Source: Cylicocyclus nassatus
Lineage: Eukaryota > Nematoda > Chromadorea > Rhabditida > Strongylidae
Direction: 5' to 3'
Length of the DNA: 64,000 nt
Assembly: GCA_958299035.1 (NCBI GenBank)
Contig: CATQJL010000001.1
Coordinates: forward strand, 51,214,461-51,278,460
Positions 36,670 through 47,315 of this stretch are shown here, piece by piece. Under the pieces are notes generated by a model. The model was not told where the DNA came from. It saw nothing but the letters and a program-made list of their open reading frames with translations, and did no database searches. Numbering within the stretch: position 1 is the first letter of the stretch; every line of letters begins with the position of its first letter. The translations under genes were made by a program, and so were the position numbers.

Positions 36670-36990
36670 TAATTTGAGTTAAAAAAGGCCACTGATCAGT
36701 TTAAATATGGTATAAGTGTATTCCATTATTGGTATCAGTGGCACTCAAGGACGGCCGCTTTTAAGTTCTGCCTGCCGGCGGTAGAGAAGCCTGATTCGTC
36801 TTTGACGTTATGAAATTTTTGTTTGTAGCATTTTGGGGCAACATCAAGGCTACCGGGATGGAGGAGGTTTTTGGTGGGGTCATAAAATCATAAATCTTTA
36901 ACCACTTTAGGCCTTTGATGAAGACGAGTAGTTCGGAACGTTAGGCCGCCACTTACTAAGACATGCTGATCTCGACTGGCTTACTAATCT
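36670..36990 (+). repeat. Terminal repeat region of the decayed PLE
   Basis: Downstream of the GIY-YIG remnant, this non-coding stretch occupies the place of the PLE terminal repeat (pLTR) and carries a hammerhead-like motif at 36910-36947. No second copy was found in the window. Confidence 0.4.
36910..36947 (+). ncRNA. Hammerhead-like ribozyme motif, diverged PLE
   Basis: GGCCT at 36910-36914 pairs perfectly with AGGCC at 36943-36947 (stem I). Between them are TTGATGA in the CUGANGA position, a short stem II and GGAAC-GTT in the GAAAC-GUC position. Two core bases deviate, so this copy is probably inactive. The architecture matches the three motifs at 40260, 43587 and 44741. Confidence 0.4.
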
Positions 36991-37400
36991 ACTCACAACA
37001 TACTAACAATGCCGAGGTTAAGAAGGGAGGAAACTTGGAAACTACTGATTGGAACATAGTCTTGAATTTCGATAGCATAGGCAAATCTGTCGTTGTAGTC
37101 ATTGTAAGTAGCAATAAATCACAGGACTTACGCTCTACTTAACATAAGTTTGGAATCAAAATAAATGAATTCGTATCGCTTCTCGTGTGCGGTCGATTTT
37201 TTTTCGCTGTGTACATCCACTCTAGTTTGCTATTTTTGCGCTATTCTCTTCTTCCTTTGTTTCTGCTTTTGAAATTTGGCTGCCCAGCATAACCTTATCT
37301 CTTTTGCAACGGTTTTTTTCTGAATTTCTTCCCGTTTAGTGGTTTCCTTCCTTTTCTAGTGCATTGATTTATTGTTTTTCCAATTGAGTGGAGCAGAGAG

Positions 37401-39451
37401 ATGCCGGCCAGATCTACGCGTGCTAAAAAAGCCTCACCTGGTCTATCCTACAAATGAGTAAGTGAATGTTCAGAGCGGAAATTACAGTCAGATGACCGCT
37501 TCTACCCTACTCCGCATTAGGGAGAAAAATACTGATCCTGTAATCGGCAAAATGTTATCTCTTCTGTCCGATAAATTACAGGAGGAGACCCATAGTGCGG
37601 TGGAAAGTGAGAAGTGGTCTAGGACCGTTGTAATCAGTGGGGGTATCGAAACCACCCGAGGGCCTTAGTTCTAGTGAAAGAGCTGCTGATCTTAAGAAAA
37701 AGGTCGATGATATTTTTAATGTTCTTAATGTAGACTGTAGCGCGAGTGAGCTATATAGGATTGGTAAGAGTGGAGGACCTCGTCCGCGTTTAGTTAAAGT
37801 GGTTCTCCCCTCCAAGTTTTATTGGAGGTCTGTCTTGTTCAGCGCCCATACTCCGTTCTTCCTTTCCCAACATTTTCATACATCGTAGTATGACGGAGAA
37901 AGAACGGAGGATGGAATATGACCTGCGCCAGCAGGCCAGAGAGCGCAACAGGGGACAAGCAACACGTGAATGGGTTGTTTATAGAGGGCAGCTCAAGCAT
38001 GTTGCTGAACTCCCCCACAGGTCTTCGGGAAACCACTGAATTCGCATGGTATTTTGAGAAAATTGAACTGTTTTTATTCAACTCTCGCAGTGTTGTAAAT
38101 AAGATAAACCACCTCCACTCTTTCCTTTGCCGACATAAACCAGATTTGGTATTTATAAATGAGACTTGGCTTACCTACAAAATACGAGATTCTAAAGTTG
38201 CGAATGATCCCTATTCTGTCCATCGTACAGATAGGTGTAAAAGAATCGGGGGAGGTGTATGTTGCCTTGTTAAGAATTATATTTCCATCGAAAATATAAG
38301 TTATTTTACGGTATCCAATATCGATTTGCTTTCCGTCGAACTCTTTTGCCCCTCCAGCTACCGTCTACCTTAAGTTCATTAACCTTTATCGTCCTCCGAG
38401 CAGTACACAGCATGATGATGAACAACTTGTTGAACTATTGATCAGTCTCATATCAATACGATCTAAAGCTGTTGTTTTATTGCGAGATTTCAACCTCCAC
38501 GTTGATTGGAAGAATCATAGTACGCTTGATCAAAGTTCCAAGCCTCTATTTGAACTTTCCAGAGATTGTTTTTTTAACAATTTGTTTGCAAACCCATTCA
38601 TAGCAATGCAACTTTCTGATCTTCTCCAACACCCGGAATATCAATAATGTTGCAATCTATCCTCCTATTGCTTCTGCTGACCACAATGTCGTACGATTTC
38701 AAAGAGAAGGAAGCTGTTGTGGTAAAGCATCGTATCCAATTTTTGACTTTCCCAATTTTGACTACGCAGGTCTTAACGAGTACTTTGCAAATGTCAACTA
38801 GGATACGGTTTATGATAACTGCTCGGGGTTTAATGAATATTACCAAGCTTTTTGTTCAGAAATATATGAAGGCTTAAGTAGATACACGCCTAAGAATTCT
38901 CGGATTCAATGACATTCGCTATCCTAAACATATACTTGCTCTTATCGACCAAAAACACAATTTCTTTAAAAAATGAATGATGCTTTATCAGGCTGTTTGT
39001 ATAAAAAAGTATGCTCTGAATTAGCCTTTCATTCAAAGAAGTTTCTACCAAACTTTGAACATAGATTATCAAGTAAAAGTTCTAAAAACTATTTGCTTAT
39101 TTGCGGCATAAGCCTCAGAACAGTACTGATCTTCCCATTCTTTGTGATGACAGTGGGAACAGCTATGTGAATGACGGTGAGAAACCAGAAGCGAGGCAGA
39201 TATTTTGCAAGTGTTCTCTCTGTATAACAAGATCTCCGAGGTGATTCTTTTGTTAACCGTTCTGATCTTGCTCAAACTGGAATTATACATTTTCGGTCAG
39301 CTAATGTTCATGCTATTTTGGGGTCTTTTAGCTCATCACACACTGAGCCTTACGATGGTATTCCTCCTATTGTCTACAGAAAGTGTGCTCTTCGAAACCT
39401 CTCCCTGAGCTATTCAATCTTTCCATTAATTTTTGTGAAGTATCCAGTTTG
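37401..39451 (+). pseudogene. Decayed CR1-like LINE (ORF1, endonuclease, RT start)
   Basis: An ORF1-like region begins MPARSTRAKKASPG at 37401 and, after shifts, reads ERAADLKKKVDDIFNVLNVD (37678), RPRLVKVVLPSKFYWR (37785) and RQQARERNRGQATREWVVYR (37924). The apurinic-type endonuclease follows in frame 37918-38373: FLFNSRSVVNKINHLHSFLC, the catalytic-glutamate block VFINETWLTYK, and RIGGGVCCLVKNY, the layout of CR1/Jockey-group nucleases. From 38650 only scattered RT remnants remain, and the element is cut at 39451 by a PLE fragment. Stops and shifts make it non-functional. Confidence 0.65.
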
Positions 39452-39524
39452 TGGAAGGCTGTCACCTTATCAGAGCCTTTGTGGCTTTTGAATAATGAGG
39501 TCAGGTCAAGATCGGGTCACTAGA

Positions 39525-40074
39525 TTAACACGTTTCGGACCGCGAAATCGCGCGCGGCGAAAAAGAGTGTACTTTCAGCCGTTAGCCTACAAAGGGACCT
39601 TATTTCGCAACCTGTGGGCCACATTTGTAATCAGCATGTCAGATAAGCTCCATATCCAAAGTTCTGAGTGAATTCGAAGTGTTTGAATTTTGTCGCTTGA
39701 GAGGGACTTTTGTGCTTTCTTGAAAGATAGGAACAAGAACTCAGATTCTAATAGTATTCAAAAGTATCTATGTTGTACAAGGTACACATCATTATTGAAA
39801 CTAGGGTTTTTCTCTTCGAAATCAAAGCAAAGAAAAGTTGCGACGTCGCGCGCGTCGTTCGCGTCGCCGCACTTCGTTGCAACTGCTGTTCGATTTGTGC
39901 TCATATCTCATAAACAAATAGCGGCGGCACAACTCTACAGAGTCAATTGGAAAGTAGAAGCTTTAGCCTTTGACTTGATAACCTTGGGCTAAGAGAAAAC
40001 CTCCTGTAAACGTCAAAAAGATCCTTCAAAGCAGGGTGCTGCACCATGTGCAGCACCGGTCCGAAACGTGTTAA
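39525..40074. mobile_element. Complete TTAA-type MITE, CACGTTTCGGACC family
   Basis: A 542-bp element (39529-40070) with ends CACGTTTCGGACCG / CGGTCCGAAACGTG and an exact TTAA on each side. The same host sequence without the element, with a single TTAA, is present at 44553-44556. A subterminal palindrome GTGCTGCACCATGTGCAGCAC lies at the right end. No transposase. Confidence 0.92.
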
Positions 40075-40259
40075 TATAAAAGTAATGCAGTACAATTTTT
40101 GACATAAGTGGTCTGCACCCACAAAATCTATCATCTGTTAAGGTGAGCATTAGCTTAATCTTGCGTTTTGGCTGATACTTGCTTGTCTAGAGGTTGGGCT
40201 CTTTTCTGTAGTCGATAAGGTGTTTGATCGGATAGTTCACTTATGTGTTTTCGACTTTT

Positions 40260-40299
40260 CAGACTCCGAAGAAGGCGAGTTTGCCGAAACGTCAGTCTG
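40260..40299 (+). ncRNA. Hammerhead-like ribozyme motif in PLE terminal repeat
   Basis: Stem I CAGACT / AGTCTG (6 bp), then CCGAAGA (one change from CUGANGA), a GGC/GCC stem II, then GAAAC-GTC directly before the stem I 3' strand. Very short stem III, as reported for minimal hammerheads of Penelope-like elements. Confidence 0.5.
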
Positions 40300-40407
40300 T
40301 ATACTGTGGAATAAATATCTGTACCAATGTTGGACGCTGCTAAAGAAACTAATCAGAAGATTCAAACTATGCCAAGATTTATGGATAGTCGAACATGGAT
40401 TCTGATG

Positions 40408-40645
40408 AACTTTTACACCAACCTCTTCCGCTCATCAATACCCGTGCAGATGCCCGTTGTTCCCACTGGAGAAGTACCACCACAAATTCTACCTGCTGAA
40501 GTGCGTATCGCAATACAGACCATGAAGACGTCCACGGCTCCAGGACCAGATCATCTTTCCGTCGAACTTCTGCGAGCCGGAGGACACCGTCTACACGAGA
40601 TTCTAGCGTCGCATTTGACATCTTACCTTCAGAAGGAGAAGATTT
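40408..40645 (+). pseudogene. RTE reverse-transcriptase fragment, plus strand
   Basis: Open frame reading NLFRSSIPVQMPVVPTGEVP, then MKTSTAPGPDHLSVELLRAG and SYLQKEKISDQW: the linker and first RT blocks of RTE elements. It continues the protein broken off at 44838 (ending SIAKNFYTF), sharing about 12 bp (AACTTTTACACC). It is opposite in orientation to that piece and ends abruptly at the 3' end of the PLE frame. Confidence 0.75.
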
Positions 40646-43556
40646 CCGACCAGTGGGTAATGGCTAGGCACTCATCCTTCCGGTTGATTTTTGGATTTTG
40701 GGCGGCTATCCAAAACGCTTCGAGTGTCTTGCGCGCTAAGATTTCGGGTTCACGCGCCAGGATTCGAACCTGCACTCCCACCTCCGCGTCATGGCTGAGC
40801 CTGCGATGCATGCCTAACGGAGTAGCTACATTGCCCTTGCTGAGACCATCTAAGTGTTCTTTGATGTGCGTACATAGGGGGGGGGGGGCTGTCTCGCCAA
40901 TATACGTGTCTTCACATGTTGTACACGTGATAAGGTAGACAACACCTGATACCATACAGTCTCCTTTCTTGCCAAACGGACAAACTACACAATGAGGAGT
41001 TGTACAGAGATGATGATACTCGCGGTTTCGTACCAGTTGCTGCTTAAGGTTTGCAGGAGGAATATCGACGATCCTTACTATGTCGTTGAGATCTGCTTGA
41101 TGGAGCACTTTGCGAACAGTCCTACTAAACTCTTCTGAGACGTATGGTAGACAGAATGAGATCTGATCCTCAGCTTCTGATCTAGGCGGACGATGAACCC
41201 GGGATCTGTAAGGACGATGAGTCTCCGTGCTATATCCATTGGATCTTGCTACGGATCTAGCAAGTTCCAGCGAGTGCATCTTTTCTTCTTTATCAGAAGA
41301 AACCCCTGCAGCCGTTCTAAACATGTTCCCTATGATGGATGCTTTTATTCGTGCAGGATGTGCTGAAGTATGGTGTACTAAAATATTCTTGCTACTCGGC
41401 TTTCGGTACCATCTGGTCTTGAAACGTCTATCTGACAAGCATAACTGCACGTTGAGGAACGGCAGCCATCCATCCTTGGGTTTTTCCCTCGTCATCTTCA
41501 TGTTCCTGTCCTGGGCATTCATGATATTGAAGCAAGAATCAAGTTCGGCCTGAGTGGACACACGATACAGCAGTCGTCCACGTACCGACAGAAGAGGAGA
41601 GGCTTGCTTGCCAGTACCGGAGCTTCCACCTTGGACATGAAAATATTCGCTAAAGTCGGCGCTAGTCTTTGTCCCATAGCCAGTCCTCTTATTTGCCTGT
41701 AATAGTTGCCGCACCAACGAAAGATGGAGCAGTTGAGGCATTCCTTAACCAACGACAAGATGCCTCTGATGCTAAGACCGTAAAGATTAAGTGACGACTG
41801 GTGTTCTAGAAGAAGTTCGAATGTCGCTTGCATCGCGGCGTCGTTGGAAACGTTGGTATAGAGCGATTCCACATCGAAAGACTCCAAAACGCACCCTTGC
41901 CTTACACTTGTGCTGCGCAGGCGATCAAGAAACATTTTCGTGTTGGAGAGATGTGCGGGAACAAATCTGAGCAGTTGAGAAAGGATGGTGTTGAGAAACC
42001 ACGAAATCCTATCCGTAGGACCTCCAACGCTGCTGATGATAGGCCTAACCTTAAAATCCTGCGGGTTATTGGACGTTAAACTATCTACGGACACCTTATG
42101 TGTCTTGATAAGAGTGTAGAGAACAGGACATACAGGCAGATCGGTCTTTAGACGTGTAGCCATAGCCCTAGGAATGCCTTCAGCTTTAGCCACCTCTAAC
42201 CATACCCTGTTTAAGCGGCGGTACTGCTTTCTGAAATCGTTTGCTGCCACAGGCTCGTATACGGTAGTATCCTGTAGATGATGTTTCGTGATAGCCATGT
42301 CCGGATCACGAGAGAGAACTACAAACTCTCCTCCTTTGTCGCTGACCGACACCTTGATCTCCCCGGCAGCACAAAGGTCGCGGATTTCGCGCAGGCCGCG
42401 GCGTTGCAAAAGTGACAAATTACTATTTTGCCGTTTTGCGCGGAATTGGTTGAGAACTGAGAAGAGCCCGGTAGCAAATACTCGAAACTTTGCATCCACT
42501 GGTTGATTAGGCTCCTGCGTTTATAAACTAAACATGGAAAAGGTTTAACTGGCCATGTTTTTCCCCCAGCTGTTTCGCCGTCTCTTACGCTCTCACGCTC
42601 GTTGACTCGCTGACGTATCTTTTCGTGAACATATTGCAGGCTGCCGACAATCCTACGCGATACCCGAGATCCTATTGATTGACTAGGTGCGAAACTAGGA
42701 CCAAGATCCAGTAATGATAGCGCATAATCGGAAATGAGTGCATTGCCAATTACCGAGACCCGGAATCGACTAGGAGTATTGGTGAGAGTGGAAGCAGCAC
42801 AGTTTTGACTTTCGTAACCACAACGGTTTGCACTAGCTGGCTCCTGTGTACAGTCTGCCCCAATCCTAATCAGGCCAAAATTGGCATGGCGGGAGTCCGC
42901 ATCGCTAGGGTTTCGCGGTCACGCCCACGGCCTGCTTGTCTGCTCTCTCCTCGATCTCCTCGTCCTCTCCGCCAGCGCGCATATGCAGCGCAAACGCCTA
43001 GCGCTGCGAGCGCGCAAATCCACGCCGGTTCGGCCTGGTCCCAGTTGGGGCAGACCGTATGGTCTTTCTCTTGCTCAACCAAAGTTTTGAACTTTTTCTG
43101 CAATCTGGACTTAGCGTTAGATCGGACATGATCACAGATGTGTTTCGAACTCACCCAGATCTTCTTCCAAAGGCGATCAGGCATATATCGTACACAACAT
43201 TGCTCCTTATATAAACACTTAGACAATAATTTGTACATATGATCTTGCTTCGAACGAAGTGCCATACGAAGAAGTTGTTGCTCGGTTTTCTTCACATGCT
43301 GACTTCCTTTGGGTAGCCCGCATACTTCGTGGATGCGCTTCTTTGTGATGAAATTCGGCATCACATGTTCTTGTAAGCAGCGGCGTAGAAAGTGGATGGT
43401 CTGCCCCTCCGAGACAATCTTTTGTCTCAAAAAGAGAATTTCTTTCACGAGTCGAAACAGAGTTGCTGGTACATCGTTCATCAGAATCCATGTTCGACTA
43501 TCCATAAATCTTGGCATAGTTTGAATCTTCTGATTAGTTTCTTTAGCAGCGTCCAA
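40646..43556 (-). mobile_element. Penelope-like element, near-complete coding region with lesions
   Basis: Minus-strand coding order: N-terminal region from MDAAKETNQKIQTMPRFMDS at 43556; LLDLGPSFAPSQS near 42690; RT core 42520-41560 with CPVLYTLIKTHK, ESFDVESLYTNVSND, RGLAMGQRLAPTLANIF and the catalytic FCRYVDDCCIV near 41580; then KTRWYRKPSSKNILVHHTSA and a GIY-YIG nuclease, GVVYLITCTTCEDTYIGE, near 40950. RT plus C-terminal GIY-YIG defines Penelope-like elements. Lesions: a hairpin insertion (42853-43055) and a frame change near 41560. A frame change near 42520 may instead be a short intron ending AAACGCAG. It is probably inactive. The coding region ends at 40646 against RTE sequence. Confidence 0.9.
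42853..43055. mobile_element. 203-bp hairpin insertion within the PLE
   Basis: The ends GTCTGCCCCAATCC and the complement of CAGTTGGGGCAGAC pair; the interior is GC-rich. It interrupts the PLE N-terminal frame after ...KDHT, and the frame resumes after it as CTQEPASANRCGY. Confidence 0.65.
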
Positions 43557-43756
43557 GATTGGTACAGATATTTATTCCACAGTATACAGACTGACGTTTC
43601 GGCAAACTCGCCTTCTTCGGAGTCTGAAAAGTCGAAAACACATAAGTGAACTATCCGATCAAACACCTTATCGACTACAGAAAAGAGCCCAACCCTCTAG
43701 ACAAGCAAGTATCAACCAAAACGCAAGATTAAGCTAGTGCTCACCTTAACAGATGA
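43473..43756 (-). repeat. PLE terminal repeat, minus strand
   Basis: Reverse-complement copy of the pLTR at 40130-40407, from AATCTATCATCTGTTAAGG to the first PLE codons. Directly continuous with the minus-strand PLE reading frame, and head-to-head with a plus-strand PLE fragment at 43757. Confidence 0.85.
43587..43626 (-). ncRNA. Hammerhead-like ribozyme motif in PLE terminal repeat
   Basis: Identical in the 40-bp core to the motif at 40260-40299, on the opposite strand: stem I CAGACT / AGTCTG, CCGAAGA, GGC/GCC, GAAAC-GTC. Confidence 0.5.
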
Positions 43757-44838
43757 TAGATTTGGTTGGCAGCACATCCTGCACGAATAAAAGCATCCAT
43801 CATAGGGAACATGTTTAGAACGGCTGCAGGGGTCTCTTCTGATAGAGAAGAAAAGATGCACTCGCTGGAACTCGCTAGATCCGTAGCAAGATCCAATGGA
43901 TATAGCACGGAGACTCATCGTCCTCACAGATCCCGGGTTCATGGTCCGCCTAGATCAGAAGCTGAAGATCAGATCTCATTCCGTCCACCATATATCTCAG
44001 AACAGTTTAGTAGGGCTGTTCGCAAAGTGCTCCATCAAGCAGACCTCAACGACATAGTAAGGATCGTCGATATTCCTCCTGCAAACCTTAAGCAGCAACT
44101 GGTACGAAACCGCGAGTATCATCATCTCTGTACAACTCCTCATTGTGTAGTTTGTCCGTTTGGCAAGAAAGGAGACTGTATGGTATCAGGTGTTGTCTAC
44201 CTTATCACGTGTACAACATGTGAAGACACGTATATTGGCGAGACAGCCCCCCCCCCTATGTACGCACATCAAAGAACACTTAGATGGTCTCAGCAAGGGC
44301 AATGTAGCTACTCCGTTAGGCATGCATCGCAAGCTCAGCCATGACGACGCGGAGGTGGGAGTGCAGGTTCGAATCCTGGCGCGTGAACCCGAAATCTTAG
44401 CGCGCAAGACACTCAAAGCGTTTTGGATAGCCGCCCAAAATCCAAAAATCAATCGGAAGGATGAGTGCCTAGCCATCACTAACGAGCTGTCACCTTATCA
44501 GAGCCTTTGTGGCTTTTGAATAATGAGGTCAGGTCAGGACCGGGTGACTAGATTAATATAAAAGTAATGCAGTACAGTTTTTGACATGAGTGGTCTGCAC
44601 ACCAAATCTATTATCTGTTAAGGTGAGCACTGGCTTAATCTTGCGTTTTGGTTGATACTTGCTTGTCTAGAGGGTTGGGCTCTTTTCTGTAGTCGATAAG
44701 GTGTTTGATCGGATAGTTCACTTATGTGTTTTCGACTTTTCAAACTCTGAAGAAGGCGAGTTTGCCGAAACATCAGTCTGTATACTGTGGAATAAATATC
44801 TGTACCAATCTTGGACGCTGCTAAAGAAACTAATCAGA
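43757..44838 (+). mobile_element. 5'-truncated PLE copy: GIY-YIG region, 3' UTR and terminal repeat
   Basis: The plus-strand frame from 43766 reads AAHPARIKASIIGNMFRTAA and on to the GIY-YIG block (GVVYLITCTTCEDTYIGETA, 44184). It continues after a shift in a C-tract at 44250, ending LAITNELSPYQSLCGF and TGA at 44518. Then follow the 3' UTR with an unoccupied TTAA site (44553) and a terminal repeat (about 44600-44838). The body is nearly identical to the minus-strand copy, so both are recent. Confidence 0.85.
44741..44780 (+). ncRNA. Hammerhead-like ribozyme motif in PLE terminal repeat
   Basis: This copy has the consensus CTGAAGA (CUGANGA) but GAAAC-ATC and one stem I mismatch (CAAACT / AGTCTG). 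An extra A sits between the CUGANGA box and the GGC/GCC stem II in all copies. Confidence 0.5.
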
Positions 44839-45870
44839 AGGTGTAAAAGTTCTTCGCGATAGATTCCATCTTGTATCGGGAAGAAGTCGGAGTCCCGTCT
44901 TCGTTCAGTAGTGCAGCCAGCGGTAAGTGATATTCGCAGAGGTCCCTTCGGCAATTCTTGAGACTTCGTCTTCTTTCGGCTGCTTCCAGTATCTTGGCTT
45001 GCCTGTACTTCCCGAGATCCTCTTGCAAAGCTGTTCTGCAACTGGCGTTGGCTATCAGTCGCTCGAGATAGGTTGCATTCGGATCCTGCCCCAAAAATCT
45101 TCTTCTTTCGAGCAATTCCTTGGTGGTCTTCGAAATGCGTTCCAAGTTCTTCTCAGAAGTCACTGAGGCGCATTCTCCACAGGCTCGCAATCCTTTCAGA
45201 AGCCGGTAGTAGTCGTACGTTGGGTCCTCCTTGATGGGCCAGTCACAACTTGATATGAGCTCTTCCAGCCTGTTACCGTCATAAACGACTTCCTTCCTTC
45301 TCGCGGCACTATGACAGACTTTCTTTTCCAGCCTTCGGCTGAGTCGTATCTTCGCTCGAAGGAGGCGGTGATCGGAGCCACTACAGAGGGATGGAACTAC
45401 AGAGACATCGAGTAAGCTCCACCTTTGGTTGGTGAGAATGTGGTCGATCTCAGCATGAGTCGTTTCGTTGGGAGATTCCCAAGTCCACCGGCGATGTTCT
45501 TTCTTCATGAAGATGGAGTTTCCATGGAAGAGTCGTGCAGCGGAGAGAAGCCCAACGAGACGGTTGCCGTTTTCGTGAATTTTCCCCTACAAGAGGTGGC
45601 TTACTAGGCCTACTCTTGATTTCCACGGGGCGATCGCTGACCCCGGGCTTGGAGCAGGGAGGGACCGCCTAGCGACCAGAAGAAGCCAGACGGCGGGGGA
45701 CCTGGCGTGGCCGGTTCTTAGCTAGGCATCCGGCCGAAACCGGAAACGTCGAACTCCTTCACAGCTTGGGAGGCCCTACCAGAGTATACACTCGGCTGTG
45801 CATCGCAGTTCGACACCCAGTGTCACCCCCACGCCACGATGAGGCGACCAACCATTGTGGGGGATAGGTA
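44838..45870 (-). pseudogene. RTE LINE fragment: endonuclease C-terminus and linker
   Basis: Minus-strand frame 45508 to 44838: RWTWESPNETTHAEIDHILT and VVPSLCSGSDHRLLRAKIRL carry the AEIDHI and SDHR boxes of the APE-type endonuclease (the last contains the catalytic histidine). A linker follows, with RQAKILEAAERRRSLKNCRR and ending SIAKNFYTF at the PLE junction. An in-line stretch NRLVGLLSAARLFHGNSIF precedes it in another frame. The GC-rich block 45600-45870 is non-coding and may be the 5' region joined by deletion. Confidence 0.8.
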
Positions 45871-46314
45871 GCATTATTGACAATTATTAGTCATGAATTA
45901 ATTTGACGCTGCAGATGAAGAGGCAGCTACCTAAAATCCCATTTACTCTGAAGTGGTTGATATCATATCACCTCTAGAATTAAATCACTGAGGCAGAACT
46001 TAAGCTTAGGTGTCAGAGTTAAACGCGTGCTGCAGAGTCGTGCTAACACCATGCCGGTATCCACTTGGACGCACTGCGTATTGGCTGACTGATCTCCGCG
46101 GCAAAGCTTCGGCACGGTCAGCACGGTGCTGTAAGGGCGCTGAAAATAGCATTTCGATGAGCTTGGGCAATTTCACTAATCATGTAAAGAAATCTGTGGC
46201 TCATGTTGTGCTACAGCCTATCTTACACGTTCAACTGAACAAAATCACGTAGAATGATTTGTGAAACAGTCACCAATGTCACTTACGAAGCATTGCTTCA
46301 CTTACTTGCATATA

Positions 46315-47184
46315 TTAGGTTGTCCCGAAAGTTTTGTCCGATTTTCATCGCTTACTAAAATTTACGGAACACCAATATATGGGCAGCTTAGGTACCATTG
46401 GGTTCAAACTTTTTTACTCTTTCTTACAGCTTTACTTGCTTTCTGATCTACCTTGCTTTGTAATGTTAGCGCCATTCCTTTTTGAGCAGCTCAGCAGTAA
46501 CATCAAATCTTTCCTAAATTTTGAAAATTTTTTGCTGATATTTTCAAAGAGCGCTATAACTATTATGTAGAGCAAATTTTTGACGACATTTTACATATTT
46601 TAGATTACATGAATGACGTTTTCCAAGTCCGTTAAAATTATTTATTTAATAGAAACCGCGGCTTTTTAATTACGTTTGCTCACTCAAAAGTATCGAAAAT
46701 TCAAAAAGCAGCTTTTTCAAAGCAAATCAAACTTGGTTATGTTGCATGAATAATGTTAAGAATCATGTTTTCATTTGCAGAAATTTCAAAAGCTTTCATG
46801 TATTTGCTGCAGTTGCGTGTTTCATGACTTTGCCAAAAATCGAGACCTTCAAAGAGTTAATTTTTTCAAGCTAAAAACAGCAGATCAACAGAACCTAAAA
46901 ATATTGCTTTGTAGTCCGAGAATTGCTGTATTTGATCTATATTTAATCCTTTCCGAAACTTTGAAACGAAATTCTCAAAAATTAGCTAAACTTTGAGCAC
47001 ATGAAATTGACGGGTGGAGGATTTTGGCAGTTATCAAAAAAAGCATAAAATATTTTAGTTAGAAAATGTGTCCACAAGAAGGAGAAGGAAAAGCTGCATA
47101 GAATGCCTTTTAGATCTTATTCAGGTCTTCATTGTGTGTGTATAGTGGTTTGAAAAAACGGACATAACTTTCGGGACAACCTAA
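46315..47184. mobile_element. Mariner-like element, TTAGGTTGTCCCGAAAG ends
   Basis: An 870-bp element with ends TTAGGTTGTCCCGAAAGTTT and the complement, continuing TGTCCG. The flanks are GCATATA on the left and TATATGC on the right, consistent with a TA target in a symmetric site. The interior is AT-rich without a transposase frame. Confidence 0.85.
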
Positions 47185-47315
47185 TATATGCAGATTTTTG
47201 GCTTTTTGCATTTGAAGTTATACATACATAGTTTCAATAATTTATGAGACCAATATGTACAGCTAGGCTTATTGAATATATGACAATGTACGAGCGGGTC
47301 GAGCCATTGCATACA

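Larger units (their letters stand above)
39452..40407 (+). mobile_element. PLE 3' end plus terminal repeat, plus strand
   Basis: Starts at GCTGTCACCTTATCAGAGCC, corresponding to the last codons and 3' UTR of the PLE fragment at 44486 onward. It is interrupted by a TTAA element (39525-40074) and continues through the pLTR (about 40130-40407) into the first PLE codons (TGGATTCTGATGAAC). It then switches abruptly to RTE sequence. Confidence 0.7.

Noticed and set aside
40327..40938. 203-codon plus-strand open frame
   Set aside because: A chimera of the first PLE codons, an RTE RT fragment and antisense PLE; only the RTE part (40408-40645) is meaningful and is reported as such.
41227..41553. Plus-strand open frame opposite the PLE RT
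   Set aside because: Antisense shadow of the PLE coding region.
44361..44382. tRNA T-arm-like GCAGGTTCGAATCCTGG in the PLE
   Set aside because: It lies in the GIY-YIG reading frame (VQVRILA), occurs in both PLE copies, and no acceptor stem, anticodon arm or A box surrounds it.
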